Below, piece by piece: positions 33,945 to 45,014 of a stretch of DNA of 64,000 nucleotides. Below the pieces are notes generated by a model. It did not search any database. It saw only the letters and a program-made list of their open reading frames with translations, and was not told the DNA's origin. Origin of the DNA: Taudactylus pleione (taxonomy: Eukaryota; Chordata; Amphibia; Anura; Myobatrachidae). The first letter of the stretch is position 1, and each line of letters opens with the position of its first letter. The DNA lies in NCBI GenBank assembly GCA_031769625.1, contig JAUIMM010000121.1, positions 14,796,001 through 14,860,000 of the forward strand, given 5' to 3'. A program made the position numbers and the translations under genes.

Positions 33945-34112
33945 CATTGATTCCCAACCTCGGTCCTCAAGGCACACTAACAGTCCTGGTTTTAGTGATA
34001 TCCATGGTTAAGCATGGATAGTGAAGTCAAAATAACTGAGGTACTAATTAAATCAGCTGTGTAAAAGTGTGGACTGTTAATGTGCCTTGAGGACCGTGGT
34101 TGGGAACCCCTG
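33945..34112. mobile_element. hAT-type MITE
   Basis: 168 bp with long termini: CATTGATTCCCAACCTCGG and (complement) CAGGGGTTCCCAACCACGG, both continuing into GTCCTCAAGGCACA. A perfect 8-bp duplication ACCTAGAG flanks it (33,937-33,944 and 34,113-34,120). Confidence 0.92.
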
Positions 34113-34214
34113 ACCTAGAGCATAGGCAGTCGTGGCAGAGATGAATGTGCATAAGAAACACAGGACACAGAGCCACGAACTTCTGTTAAGTCAGTTTATA
34201 AGAGACTTGCAAAT

Positions 34215-34537
34215 CTCCACGGTGTAATGGTTAGTGTTACTGCCTCACAGCACTAAGGTCATGGGTTCGATTCCAGCTACGGCCCTAACTGTGTGGAGTT
34301 TGTATATTCTCCCTGTGCTTGCGTGGGTTTCCTCCGGGTACTCCGGTTTCCTCCCACACTCCAAAAATATACTGGTAGGTTAATTGGCTCCCAACAAAAA
34401 TTAACCCTAGTGTGTATGTGTGTGCGCATGTGTTAGGGAATATAGAGTGTAAGCTCCACTGGGGCAGGGACTGATGTGAATGGACAAATATTCTCTGTAA
34501 AGCGCTGCGGAATATGTGTGCGCTATATAAATAACTG

Positions 34538-34569
<32 letters not shown>

Positions 34570-34572
34570 CTC
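34215..34572 (+). repeat. tRNA-headed SINE of V-SINE/HE1 type
   Basis: The head contains a pol III A-box-like TGGTTAGTGTTACTG and a B box GGTTCGATTCC (34,264-34,274). The core is GTGTGGAGTTTGTATATTCT and GGGTTTCCTCCGGGTACTCC, the conserved module I know from fish and amphibian V-SINEs such as zebrafish HE1/DANA. The tail is TGTAAAGCGCTGCGGAATAT and ends in a (TAA)n run. The head is not a functional tRNA: no clover-leaf acceptor or anticodon arm can be drawn. Two separated tail copies lie at 17,163 and 24,112. Confidence 0.85.
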
Positions 34573-35344
34573 CATTATACACTTAATTTTCAACGTAACT
34601 TACAGTTCCTGGCTAGGGTTTCAAATGCAATATTTTGGTGAAATGATATCCATGTGCCTGGATGAAATATCACCCTGTAGTGTTAGCGGATGTATGCATA
34701 TACATAGTGCAAGGAACTCAATGCCAACATTCCATACTAAACCCCTTTCCCTGACCCCATAAATAACCACACTGCAGACATACAGTTATCATTCTGCACA
34801 CTCTGTTAGTAATCACTGAACCCAAATATAGAAATACAAGCAAGACTTTACAGTCATAAGCATCTCTTTTGCATTTCGCTTGCAGCTGAGTGGACGTTAC
34901 TGGGTGGCAATGAGGCTTTTGAACATAGGCCAAGTTCAGTGAAGGTGAGAGGTGGGCCGTGTTATCAGAATTGTGAACTGAAGTCCTACGCATCTCTTGA
35001 ACCAAGACTGGTACATGTCTGCACTGATAGGGATGACGACTAATTGCACAATTAGATGATCGGAGGCATCGTAACCGCATCGATGAGTGCAACTCTGATA
35101 AGGGCAAGTATCAGCAGTGTGATCAGATAGGCATGACGTTATAGCTGGGGAGTGGCCCATGGGAAGCACATACGACTATCGCAGTCCCGGGGGGAGAAAA
35201 CACCTCACTCTGGGACTGCTTGTGCGACATGTGATTAGCAGGGAGCATTGTCCATGTGAAGCCACTGCCAGGCAGTCACTGCAGGTTGTGGGCGTTACTG
35301 GTGGGGGGTGTGTGTGCAGGCTGCAGCTCTTTTATAGGTAAAAT
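34573..35344. other. Unassigned sequence
   Basis: No gene recognised. 34,930-35,160 has several TGATCAGA/TCTGATAA-like words but no clear arms. Confidence 0.3.
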
Positions 35345-35985
35345 CCACCACTGGTGACCACATAAATGTGTGCAATGATGAATACGGGGGAATAGCTGCA
35401 GTGTGACCATAGATGTGTGCAACACTGTATAAGGTGGAATATCTGCAGTGTGACCATAGGTGTGTGCAACACTGAATAATGGGGAATAGCTGCAGTGTGA
35501 CCATAGATGTGTGCAACACTGTATAAGGTGGAATATCTGCAGTGTGACCATAGATGTGTGCAACACTGTATAAGGTGGAATATCTGCAGTGTGACCATAG
35601 GTGTGTGCAACACTGAATAATGGGGAATAGCTGCAGTGTGACCATAGATGTGTGCAACACTGTATAAGGTGGAATATCTGCAGTGTGACCATAGGTGTGT
35701 GCAACACTGAATAATGGGGAATAGCTGCAGTGTGACCATAGATGTGTGCAACACTGTATAAGGTGGAATATCTGCAGTGTGACCATAGGTGTGTGCAACA
35801 CTGAATAATGGGGAATAGCTGCAGTGTGACCATAGATACATGCAACACTGAATAATGGGGAATAGCTGCAGTGTGACCATAGATGCGTGCAACGCTGAAT
35901 AAGGGAGAATATTTGCAGTGTGACCACAGATGCATACAATGCTGAATTTAAGGTGTGGGGGGGGAGAAGATACCTGCAGTGTGAC
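35345..35985. repeat. 47-bp satellite, about 13 copies
   Basis: The unit contains CTGCAGTGTGACCATAG and TGTGTGCAACACTG. Two variants, one with GTATAAGGTGGAATAT and one with GAATAATGGGGAATAG, alternate through much of the array, giving a 94-bp dimer. The outer copies are more diverged. Because 47 is not a multiple of three, the same peptide motif runs through all three minus-strand frames, giving three overlapping ~220-240-codon frames that are artefacts. Confidence 0.95.
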
Positions 35986-36313
35986 CACATACAAATGTGT
36001 CTGTATACATCTAGCATACATCCTTACACGTTAAGCAGCCCTACTAGTTGTGCCATCCCAAGGCATGACTCGGTAGTGCAGAGTGTATTTTTGTGCGACT
36101 CTTCCTCCTTAAAATGCATCTTATTCACAAAACTATGAGAATAGGACGCACAAGCAGCTTCTACTGATTTAAATCATGCTTACCGACTTTTAGCTCCCTC
36201 CTTCCGGGAGGAGCTGTCGGGCTTCCACGGCGGGAGGTGGGGCGTGACAGCACGATTGCATCATCGATTGAGCGCGAATAAGGCAAGTAACTGCATTTAT
36301 TTCCATGCACAGA
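35986..36313. other. Unassigned sequence
   Basis: A short inverted pair CTCCTTCCGGGAGGAG occurs at 36,200. Nothing else recognised. Confidence 0.3.
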
Positions 36314-36806
36314 GGGCCTGATTCAGCAAGTAACGCAGTTGCCAATACGCACGCAATCGGTCAATTAATTCGCATTGCGCATGCGTGAACTAGCAATTGT
36401 GATGGGAACTGCGTTTTCAGAGGCTGCACAGAATCAAAGTAGAATGATTGACAGGAAGTGCCGTTTGTGGGTGGTAATGGGGGGGTGGGGTGTCAGGCGA
36501 ACGCAGGCGTCAGGGGCATGCATAAATTAGCCATTTCATGGCAATACGCAGCCAGAGGCCTTATAGCGTGCGCTGAAGTTAGCGATTCCCGAGTGAGGTC
36601 TGCCCTGCCTTAACTGTGCGTATGGGTCCGATGTTACCGATTATTCGCTATGTTGCCCGAGTATACGGATTTGAGTAAGGGAAAGTGGGCGTCTTTATGT
36701 TAGGCTGAGATCCCAATGAGATTGCAAACATTGCATTTCACCGCTGATTTTAGCAATTGCGGTGCGTGTGTTCTAGCAGAATAGTGATCCTTGCTGAATC
36801 AGGCCC
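36314..36806. mobile_element. GGCCC-terminus MITE, family iii, copy 2
   Basis: Ends GGGCCTGATTCAGCAAGTAA and CCTTGCTGAATCAGGCCC. The interior is strongly related to 7,746-8,193. The expected 3-bp duplication is not visible: the left flank is CAGA, the right flank ATAG. Confidence 0.8.
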
Positions 36807-38139
36807 ATAGTGCAGATGCAATTATGGCGGACTTGCACGCTTTTCCAAAGCAGGCCGCTTGATGTGAAGATGATGTGCTACATGCATATGAGGCAGCCAA
36901 GGCAAATACTGAAACAAAATTATATTTTCTTGCAGGAATCCTAAATGTTTTTCTGAAACGACTCCTGTCCCTGAAAAAGCAATATTTGTCCTTAAGTCTG
37001 ATGACCAGCAAATAACCTATATGACTCTCTATAATCACCTGTATTCACCACAGAGCCGCTAGTAATCAATATACAATGCAGAGCGCATACCGGTGACTTG
37101 AAAGGCACAGAGTCAATTCGCTATTCAATATTTCAGGACTTCCTATTGAGTAGCTCAGTTTAAAGTTGACTTTTTTTTTTTTTTGCACAACCTGAATTTA
37201 CTTAAATGTGCACAGACCACCCCCTCAATCCTAGAACACTCCTGAGCTACAGCACAGTTTCTCTTATCCTGTCACTATTCTCAGGAACATAGAGCTGTTT
37301 GCACTAGCACACCTTGTATTGTGTCATTTATGAATGGATATATTGTAAACTGTTTTCACAAGGATTTACTGAGGAAATTTTCAGAATGCAAATGAATAAA
37401 ATAGACAAACTGCAAAAGACATGAATGGTAATGATGCTACCCATCGAGTATACAATCTAACAAGCATATGACTAATGCCATAAAAAAAAAAAAACTAAAA
37501 TAAAAGAACATGGCCCTCCATTGCGGGCCTGGAGATGACAATGATGGTGGAGGAGTATTCGAGGCCTATTCTGAGGTGAATTGTGGGAAAGGAAAAAGGG
37601 ACACATGCCCCTGAAAGTCTGCACACATATGACTTGATTTTGCCAAGCCAGCACGCGTAGACCAGGGGGAAACACAGTCACGCTCCTGCCATACGACTGA
37701 ATGTTCATTTGGTTGCTGAATGGAGAAGAAATAATCAATCACAGAATACTGTCCTGAATAACTATACTAATCTGGGTACACATTCTAGTTATGTTGCAGG
37801 TAGCTCCATACAGCAGAGCCCTCATAGGCTGAGTCACTGGAGGTGAGAAAATGACTCGGGAGCTGGTGTTAATATCTCCTGTCACCACCATAACAGATTC
37901 ACGAGTGTAGTGCAAGTTCATCTCCCTAATACACTCACCAGCTTTTCTACGTTAACCCTATTCACACCACAGGAGGCCGCCATGCTGGGTAAATCCGGCT
38001 GAAAGTTCGGACATCACATATACACACTGCCTGGCTACTTTGCAATTAAAGGGAACATCACTCCACACAGGGGAAAAGCAGGATTTCCAAATGCTTGATA
38101 TTGGTGAGGGGGACCTGCAATAAGCCTACAAACACACAC

Positions 38140-38182
<43 letters not shown>

Positions 38183-38504
38183 TATTATTTTTTTTAATTA
38201 CTCTAAATTCTCTATCCTCTCCCCTCTCTCCTCTCTCATTTTCTTCCCCTAATTATGCTGTCACACTGCACAGATCCCCGTTCTCTCTTTCCTTCCCCAA
38301 TCCTCTCAAACCCCCCCCCCCCCTGCTACCATCCAACCTCTCCACCCAGACAGATTTATTTCCTTCTTTCTCTCCTGCTGTCACATTACAGCAGGATGGC
38401 ACAGATATGTGCAACTCCCCATATAAATGGACCACTGCTGCTAGTATTATATAAATATTAAACACATACTGTACAGAGGCTCTCAAACACCCCAGACAAA
38501 ATAA
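36807..38504. other. Unassigned sequence with microsatellite
   Basis: Holds a (TA)n run at 38,142-38,178 followed by pyrimidine-rich DNA with a C run near 38,311. GCCGCCATGCTGGG at about 37,976 looks like a good initiation context, but the frame stops after six codons. Confidence 0.4.
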
Positions 38505-38508
38505 CAAG

Positions 38509-38680
38509 AGATATGGTAAGAACTTATCTTTGTTATCTCTGTTTCTAAGAAGTCCATAGGGTCCACAGGGTTGACCTTGGGGTATAGCTGGATCTGGATC
38601 CACGGGCACCACGCAGTTAAAGCTTTTCCTGCTCCCAGGATGCACTGGGTCCATCCTCCTCTATACCCCGCCCCCGAGCC
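38509..38680. repeat. DIRS A terminal inverted repeat, left
   Basis: Starts AGATATGGTAAGAACTTA and runs through AGTCCATAGGGTCCACAGGG into TATACCCCGCCCCCGAGCC. The complement is at 48,520-48,661. Confidence 0.85.
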
Positions 38681-38861
38681 ACAGGCACCTCAGTTGGTAA
38701 GTAGCCAAGGCCAGAGGAGGAGGGAAAAAAAAAAAAACTTAGAGAAGGAAGACTGGAACACACAAGAACCATACTCACAGAAAGGGAGACTGAAAACCGG
38801 TGACAAGCCACTTAGCCCATATGAAGCCAGATGCGTCATGGCGGGCGCCCTGTGGACCCTA

Positions 38862-38965
38862 TGGACTTTGTAGAAACAAAGCTAACAAAGGTAAGTTCTT
38901 ACCATATCTGTTGTTTTCTACTTCAGGGTCCATATTGGGTCCACAGGGTTGACCTTGGGGACGTC
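38862..38965. repeat. DIRS A internal complementary region
   Basis: The first half, GGACCCTATGGACTTTGTAG to TAAGTTCTTACCATATCT, is complementary to the left terminus. The second half, TTTTCTACTTCAGGGTCC to GACCTTGGGG, matches the complement of the right terminus at 48,600-48,655. Joining both termini in this way is the DIRS hallmark thought to template circle closure during replication. Confidence 0.88.
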
Positions 38966-38979
38966 CCAAAGCAGTACAA

Positions 38980-40221
38980 CTAAGGGCGGGGACGCTCCTG
39001 TGCTGAAAGGAGAATCCGGCGCCCAAAGGATGCATCCTGAGAGGCAAAGGTGTCAAAAGCAAAGAACCTCAGAAAGGTCTGGATGGAAGACCACGTGTCT
39101 GCCTTACACAGCTGAACAGCCGAGGCGCCACGGCTTGCAGCCCACGAGGGACCCACAGACCGAGTAGAATGAGCCTTAACAGAGCCCGGAACAAGCAAAC
39201 CCTCCTGTGCATAAGCCTCACAAATAACCAAACGAAGCCAACGGGCCAAAATTTGTTTGCCGGTAGGCCAACCCTTCTTGTGAAAACCAAAGAGGACGAA
39301 CAAGGAATCCGACTTCCGAATGGAACTAGTCTGGTCCACATAAACTTTGAGAACATGGACCACATCTACGGAAGCCTCACCAGCCGAGAGATCAGGTGAC
39401 TGAAATGCCGACACAACAATTTCCTGATTAATGTGGAACTTAGAAACCACTTTAGGTAGAAAACCCGAGAGAGTGCAAAGCACTGCTTTGTCCTGGTGAA
39501 AAATCAGAAAAGGAGGAAGACAGGAGAGTGCCCCCAATTCTGATACCCTTCTGGCTGAAGCAATCGCCAGTAGAAAAGCAGTCTTAAATCGTCAACCATT
39601 TGAGTTCCACCGACTCAAGAAGGTTCAAAAGGAGAACCCTGCAGGGCCCGAAGCACCACCGCCAAATCCCAAGGAGCCACTGGGGAAACAAAGGGAGGCT
39701 GAATCCTGAGAACTCCCTGGAAAAAAGGTGCGGACATCTGGCAGAGTAGCTATTCTACGCTGGAACCACACAGATAGTGCAGACACATGAACTTTCAAAG
39801 AAGCTAGGCGTAAACCTAGGTCCAAACCAGACTGAAGGAATGCCAAAACTCTAGAAACATGAAACGCCTGAGGATCGTAGTTTCTGGACTCGCACCACTG
39901 AAAATAAGTATGCCACACTCTCTGGTAAATCCCGGCGGAAGCAGGCTTGCGCGCCTGTAGCATTGTGCTGATGACTGAGCTGGAAAAACCACGGGACCTT
40001 AAGACGGATGTCTCAAGAGCCACGCCGTCAAAGACAGACGACCCAGATCCAGGTAAAGGCAGGAGACAACAGGCCTGAGACAACAGGCCCGATGTTGAGG
40101 CAGAAAAAACGGAGCGTTGATGGAGAGTCCCCACCTGTCCAAGAGTAGTTGAAATATCTCTGGGTGAAGCGACCATTCCCCGGGATGCATGTAGTGACGT
40201 CTGAGGAAGTCTCCGCTTCAC
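38980..40221 (-). pseudogene. Tyrosine recombinase of DIRS A, inactivated
   Basis: N-terminal core-binding part at 39,625-40,221 (TYFQWCESRNYDPQAF, RVLAFLQSGLDLGLRLASL, RRIATLPDVRTF). Catalytic part at 38,980-39,600: SARRVSEL gives the first catalytic Arg, and AHSTRSVG the conserved H/R pair (residues 122-126 of the downstream frame). The frame is broken near 39,540-39,625. At the position of the nucleophilic Tyr the sequence is TFLRFFAFD (residues 154-162), where element B has TFVRYYAFD, so the nucleophile appears replaced by Phe. In the family this enzyme integrates the circular DIRS DNA without a target duplication. This copy should be inactive. Confidence 0.85.
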
Positions 40222-40420
40222 AATTGAGGACTCCTGGAATGAAGACTGCCGAAATGGCTGGAAGGTGGCACTCCGCCCAAGACAGGATGCGCGACACCTC
40301 CGACATTGTTGCTCGACTGCGAGTGCCCCCTTGACGGTTGATGTACGCCACTGTGCTGGAGTTGTCGGACTGAACTTGCACTGCCCTTCCTTGAAGAGCG
40401 TGTCCGGACAACTGGAAGGC
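40218..40420 (-). pseudogene. RNase H fragment of DIRS A
   Basis: Reads VQVQSDNSSTVAYINRQGGT, then RILSWAECHLPAISAVFIPG and LNCEAE. The SDN...AYINRQGG pattern is the DIRS/Ty3-like RNase H core with its catalytic Asp. The upstream RT is absent: immediately beyond lies leader-type sequence, so a deletion joins RNase H to the 5' leader. Confidence 0.8.
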
Positions 40421-41197
40421 CCTGCCAGGGCTGTAGGAGAAGGAAAGGAATAGGTATAGACTGACAGTAATTAGAAATAAAGCATAGACAGTAAGCACTA
40501 GCAAAAGTCACATACAATGCAGAAAGTTAATACTCACTGCACCTTGTCACTACAATCAACCTGCCCAGATTCAGTGTCTGGGAGGGCTATAGTTCTGTGT
40601 ACGCTGTGCTACCAGGGGAGAGGTACACAGGGGGACCGGTCCGCACGCTGCCTGAGAGATCTGCAATGCTGCCAGGGAAGATGACCATCGGAGACCTCAG
40701 AGGAGGAGTGGTCGCAGGAGGAATGCAGCTCAGCGTCACCAGACCCGAGCGGAAAGGCACTCTGAGCTGAGGGGAGGAGCCGCTACACAGGGAAGGCTGC
40801 CTCCCCAGGCTAGCAATTAACCCCCGGGATGCCGGCTCCCGCAATGTATCCCTGGTGGTCTAGTGGACCCGTGTGGTACTCCTCCAGAGAGGGGGGGCCC
40901 GCCGCCACTGCTAGCGCCTCCGGTCTGTCCCCAGAGACCAGAGGCAGAAGGTTGCATGCACATGCGGGTCACCGCAAGTGGTGACCCGCGACTTACCATG
41001 TCCCCGGCAATCGGGCAGCAGCCTAGGCATTCCTCCAGAGTCCGGCTAGTACAGACTGTGGGGTCCCGCTGCGATCCCCAGATCTGTACTGGCGCCGCAG
41101 CGCTGGCGGGGTGTAGGAGCGGCAGCTTGGACGTCCAATGGACAGTCTGATGCTGTCGCTCTGAAGAGTAGTAAAAAATAAATAAAATTAAATAATA

Positions 41198-41395
41198 TGA
41201 GATATGGTAAGAACTTACCCTTGTTATCTCTATTTCTACGAAGTCCATAGGGTTCCACAGGATACCTTGGGGTATAGGCGATGGCGGCAGACATCGGGCA
41301 CCTCAGAGTTAATTTTTCAGCCTCCCAGGATGCACTGAGGTCCCTCTCCTATACCCTGCCCCAAGCCAAGGCAAATCAGTTACGTAACAAGCCAT
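41198..41395. repeat. DIRS B terminal inverted repeat, left
   Basis: TACGAAGTCCATAGGGTTCC, GATGGCGGCAGACATCGGGC and TTCAGCCTCCCAGGATGC. The complement is at 48,310-48,435 with moderate divergence. Confidence 0.82.
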
Positions 41396-41527
41396 ATGCC
41401 GGAGGAGGAGAAGAAAGAGAGAGAAGATAGTCTGGAACACACAAGAGTCACATTCTCACCAGAAGGAGATAGAAAATCCGGTGACCAGAACAAAGTCCAT
41501 CTGCAGCACAGGTGCGACAGGGCGGGA

Positions 41528-41650
41528 GTCCTGTGGAACCCTATGGACTTCGTAGAAATAGAGATAACAAGGGTAAGTTCTTACCATATCTCATATTTTC
41601 TACTTCAGGGTCCATAGGGTTTCCACATGATAACCTTGGGGATGTCCCAA
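41528..41650. repeat. DIRS B internal complementary region
   Basis: GAACCCTATGGACTTCGTAG to AAGTTCTTACCATATCTC mirrors the left terminus. TTTTCTACTTCAGGGTCCAT then matches the complement of the right terminus at 48,408-48,435. Same design as at 38,862-38,965. Confidence 0.88.
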
Positions 41651-41661
41651 AGCAGTATCCT

Positions 41662-43150
41662 TTAAGGGTGGGGATACTCCTCTGCTGAACGGAGAATCCG
41701 CCGCCTGAAGGAAGCATCCTGGGAGGCGAAGGTATCAAATGCATAATACCTCACAAAGGTATGGACAGAAGACCATGTGGCTGCCTTGCAGAGCTGAACA
41801 GCAGAGGCACCACGACGAGCTGCCCACGAAGGGCCCACAGACCGAGTAGAATGAGCTTTAACAGAGGATGGTACAGGAAGGCCCTCATGAATGTAAGCCT
41901 CAGAAATCGCCATGCGAATCCACCCTGCCAAAGACTGCTTAGTGGCAGGCCAACCCTTCTTATGGAAACCATAGAGGACAAACAGAGGGCCTGATTCAGA
42001 GCCGCTCGTAAGCGGCCGCTCATTCGCTCCGAGCGATGTTCGCACATCTGCGCAGGCATATGGGTCGTAATGCGCATGCGCCAACCAGTCAGTGCGGTCG
42101 GAAAATGTGTGTTCGCAAAATTGCGAGTGCCTGCTAATTTGAGTGACAGGATGAGGCGTTTGTGGGTGGTAACAGGGGAAGGTGCTTGAAAACGGGGAGT
42201 GGAGATCCGAACGCAGGCGTGCCAAACGGTCAAAACGGGCGTTTTAAGGGTGTGCATAATTAACAAAGCAGCGTCATCAACCACGTCACTTGGTTGTTTC
42301 TTAGCCTGACCTGTTCGCATGATTGCGGTAGGAAAATCCAACCACAAGCACTGCAAGCAGTTCAGACGCCTTTCGATGTACTCGATAAATCTAATAAATA
42401 GCGGAGATGATGTATGATGCGAGCGGCCAGGGGGCATCTTTACAAAATAGCGGGTGCTTGTTTCGTTCGCTCGCTCAGACATAGAGGCATCAACAGACCG
42501 CAAAGAGCGAGCGCTCAATTTAAATAGCCGGCCTCTTTTTCTGAACGAGCAAGCGCAAATGAATGATATGGTCAACATAAATCCTTAGAGCACGTACCAC
42601 AGCCAAGGAGGCTTAACCAGCTGAGAGGTCTGAGGAATTAAAGGCTGGAACTATAATTTCCTCATTAATGTGTAAACTAGATACCACCTTAGGTAGGAAA
42701 CCAGGGCAAGTGCGACCACCACCCTGTCCCTATGAAAAATCAGAAAGGGAGGGCAACATGAGAGAGCCACCAAATCTGACACCCTACTGGCCGAAGCAAT
42801 GGCTAGAAGAAACACAGTCTTAGCTGTAAGCCATTTGAAATCCACTGAGCACAGTGGCTCAAATGGCGGTCCTTGCAGAGCCCTCAGGACCACAGCCAAA
42901 TCCCAAGGAGCCACTGGTGGAACAAAGGGAGACTGAATACGAAGTACACCTTGCATAAAGGTGCGGACATCAGGAAGAGTAGCAATCCTACGTTGAACCA
43001 CATTGACAGGGCAGAAACTTGCACCTTCAGGGAAGCAAGGCGAAGACCGTGATCTAAACCCGCCTGTAGGAAAGCCAAAACCCTGGATATCCCAAACACC
43101 TGAGGATCATAGCCTCTAGGGCAACACCATTCAAAGAAAGTATGCCACAC
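41662..43150 (-). pseudogene. Tyrosine recombinase of DIRS B, split by a MITE
   Basis: N-terminal part 42,884-43,150 (TFFEWCCPRGYDPQVF, RVLAFLQAGLDHGLRLASL). Middle part 42,651-43,001 with SASRVSDLVALS carrying the first catalytic Arg. C-terminal part 41,662-41,986 with FVLYGFHKKGW, AHSTRSVGPSWA (H/R pair) and TFVRYYAFD, which keeps candidate nucleophilic Tyr residues. A family-i MITE lies between the middle and C-terminal parts, and at least one frameshift separates the N-terminal part. Catalytic residues are intact here, unlike in copy A, but the protein cannot be made as one chain. Confidence 0.85.
41987..42563. mobile_element. GGCCC-terminus MITE, family i, copy 2
   Basis: Starts GGGCCTGATTCAGAGCCGCT. 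The interior matches 6,886-7,484, including GTGGGTGGTAACAGGGGAAG. The right terminus is missing: the sequence passes at about 42,563 into DIRS recombinase DNA. Inserted in element B. Confidence 0.8.
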
Positions 43151-43576
43151 TCGTGGTAAATTCTTGCAGAAGCAGGCTTCAGAGCATGGTGTTAAATACA
43201 GAGCTAGAAAAACCCCTGGACCTTAAAAGGGCTGTCTCAACAGCCACGCAGTCAAAGACAGACGACCCAGGTCCGGGTAATGGCAAGGACCTTGAGACAA
43301 CAGCATTGGAGTGTCTATGGAGAGACTCCGAAGATCTGAGTACCAGTCGTCTGGGCCATGCTGGAGCTATCAACAGGAGCGTGCCTCCTTCTTGCTTGAA
43401 CTTCTGAAGTACTCGAGGAAGAAGGGAGAACGGAGGGAAGAGGTACTCAAACTGGAAGGTCCACTGGACCGACAGAATGTCTAACAGAAGAGCCTCCTCG
43501 TCTCTTGTTTTTGAACCGTACACAGTCAGGAGACCATGAGGTTTATCTCTGGAAAGTCCCACTTGTTCACAAGGAA

Positions 43577-43807
43577 TTAAAACACCTCCTGGTGAAGAGA
43601 CCATTCCCCTGGATGCACATCCTGACGGCTGAGGAAGTCTGCTTCCCAGTTGAGGACTCCTGGTATGAACACTGCTGAGACGGCTGGGAGATTGCCTTCC
43701 ATCCAAGCCAGAATGCAGGACACCTGTGTCAGGGCCGCCTGACTTCTGGTTCCTCCTTGGCGGTCTATGTAAGCCACTGTGGTGGCGTAGTCTGACTGGA
43801 CTTGCAC
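43577..43807 (-). pseudogene. RNase H of DIRS B
   Basis: MQVQSDYATTVAYIDRQGGT, then ILAWMEGNLPAVSAVFIPG and LNWEADFLSR. The second catalytic region NWEADFLSR is complete, unlike in copy A (NCEAE). SDN has become SDY after the conserved Asp. It follows the RT on the minus strand in the normal DIRS order. Confidence 0.82.
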
Positions 43808-43821
43808 AGGATTTTGAAGAA

Positions 43822-44840
43822 CTAGTCTAGCTTGCTGAAGAGTTCTGAATACCGCTCAAAGTACCAATATGTTGATTGGAAGAGCAGATTCTGCTTTCGG
43901 CCACCTTCCTTAAAGAAGTGTGGACCTGTCACAGCCCCCCAACCTTGGAGACTGGCGTCTGTCGTCAGGAGGACCCAGTCAGAGATCCAAAAGGGGAGTC
44001 CCTTGTTGAGGTGGGACGTCTGTAGCCACCAGGCCAGAGTCAGCCGTACCTCTGGAGAAAGCACCATTGTCTTTATCCGATGGGGCAACCCATTCCATCT
44101 GGAGAAGATCAACTTCTGCAGAGGTCTGGAGTGAAAACTGGGCATATTCTACCATGGTGAACTTCGACACCATCGATCCCAGTAATCTCATTGCCGAGTG
44201 AAGTCTGAAGACTAATATGAATCTTTACCTGTAACGCAGAGATCTTCTCCTCTGTCACAAAGATCCTTCGTTGTCTATGAGCAACCACTTCCAGTTTATT
44301 AGCCATCCGTGATTCAGCAACACAGATATTGTCCACTGCAGATGGCCCTGAAGTAACCCCAAAGACCCTGCTAATAGCAGAAGGTTGTCCAGATAGGTTA
44401 ACAGGCGGACTCCCTGCATCCACAGGTGGGCTGCCATAACTGCCATGACCTTGGTAAAAACCCAAGGTGCCGTGAAAAGCCCAAAGGGCAATACCTGAAA
44501 CTGGAAATGTTGATTGACCACTGCGAACTTGAGGAACCGCTGGTGAGCTAAAGCAACTGGGACATGCAGGTAGGCATTCTGAATGTCCAAGGACACCATA
44601 AAATCCCCAGGCTCCATAGCCAATATGATGGAAAGCAGGGTCTCCATCCTGAACCAAGGGACGCTCAAAAGACTTGTTGAGGGACATGAGGTTGAGAATA
44701 GGCCGTTAGGATCCATTGGGTGTCAGAACCAGAAAGGGGTTGGATGTAAAACCCTGTTCCTCTCAGAGGCAACGATACAGGCACTATAACCCCCGCTTGT
44801 CTTGAACTGACTGAAGGCCTGTGGTAAAAAACCGGCTGGG
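43822..44840 (-). pseudogene. Reverse transcriptase of DIRS B, frameshifted
   Basis: Fragments in at least two frames. LMSLNKSFERPL is followed in another frame by RMETLLSIILAMEPGDFM, SLDIQNAYLHVPVALAHQRF (RT domain with catalytic Asp in LDIQNAY), VLPFGLFTAPWVFTKVM and GVRLLTYLDNLLLLAG. The catalytic box normally reads YLDD. Here it is YLDN (codon at 44,384-44,386), a single-base change. The thumb continues to about 43,822 (LTTDASLQGWGAV). Non-functional. Confidence 0.87.
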
Positions 44841-45014
44841 AGACCATCTGCATAAGGAGAGGGCGTACCCGTGAGACCACTTCTCCTACCCAAGTGTAGT
44901 CTGATACCAGCACTAAGCGAACTGAAGAAGTCGGCCTCCCACCCAGGGGAAGACCTGTCCCTTCAGGACTGTTCTCTGAACTTACCCTGGGCCCAACAGG
45001 GCCAAAAGGACAAA

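Noticed and set aside
34215..34290. Functional tRNA gene
   Set aside because: A and B boxes are present but no clover-leaf can be formed and SINE core and tail follow directly.
35276..36021. Three overlapping minus-strand frames of 219-240 codons
   Set aside because: All are readings of the 47-bp satellite in shifted phase.
37976..37996. GCCGCCATG start context
   Set aside because: The frame closes after six codons and no splice donor follows within it.
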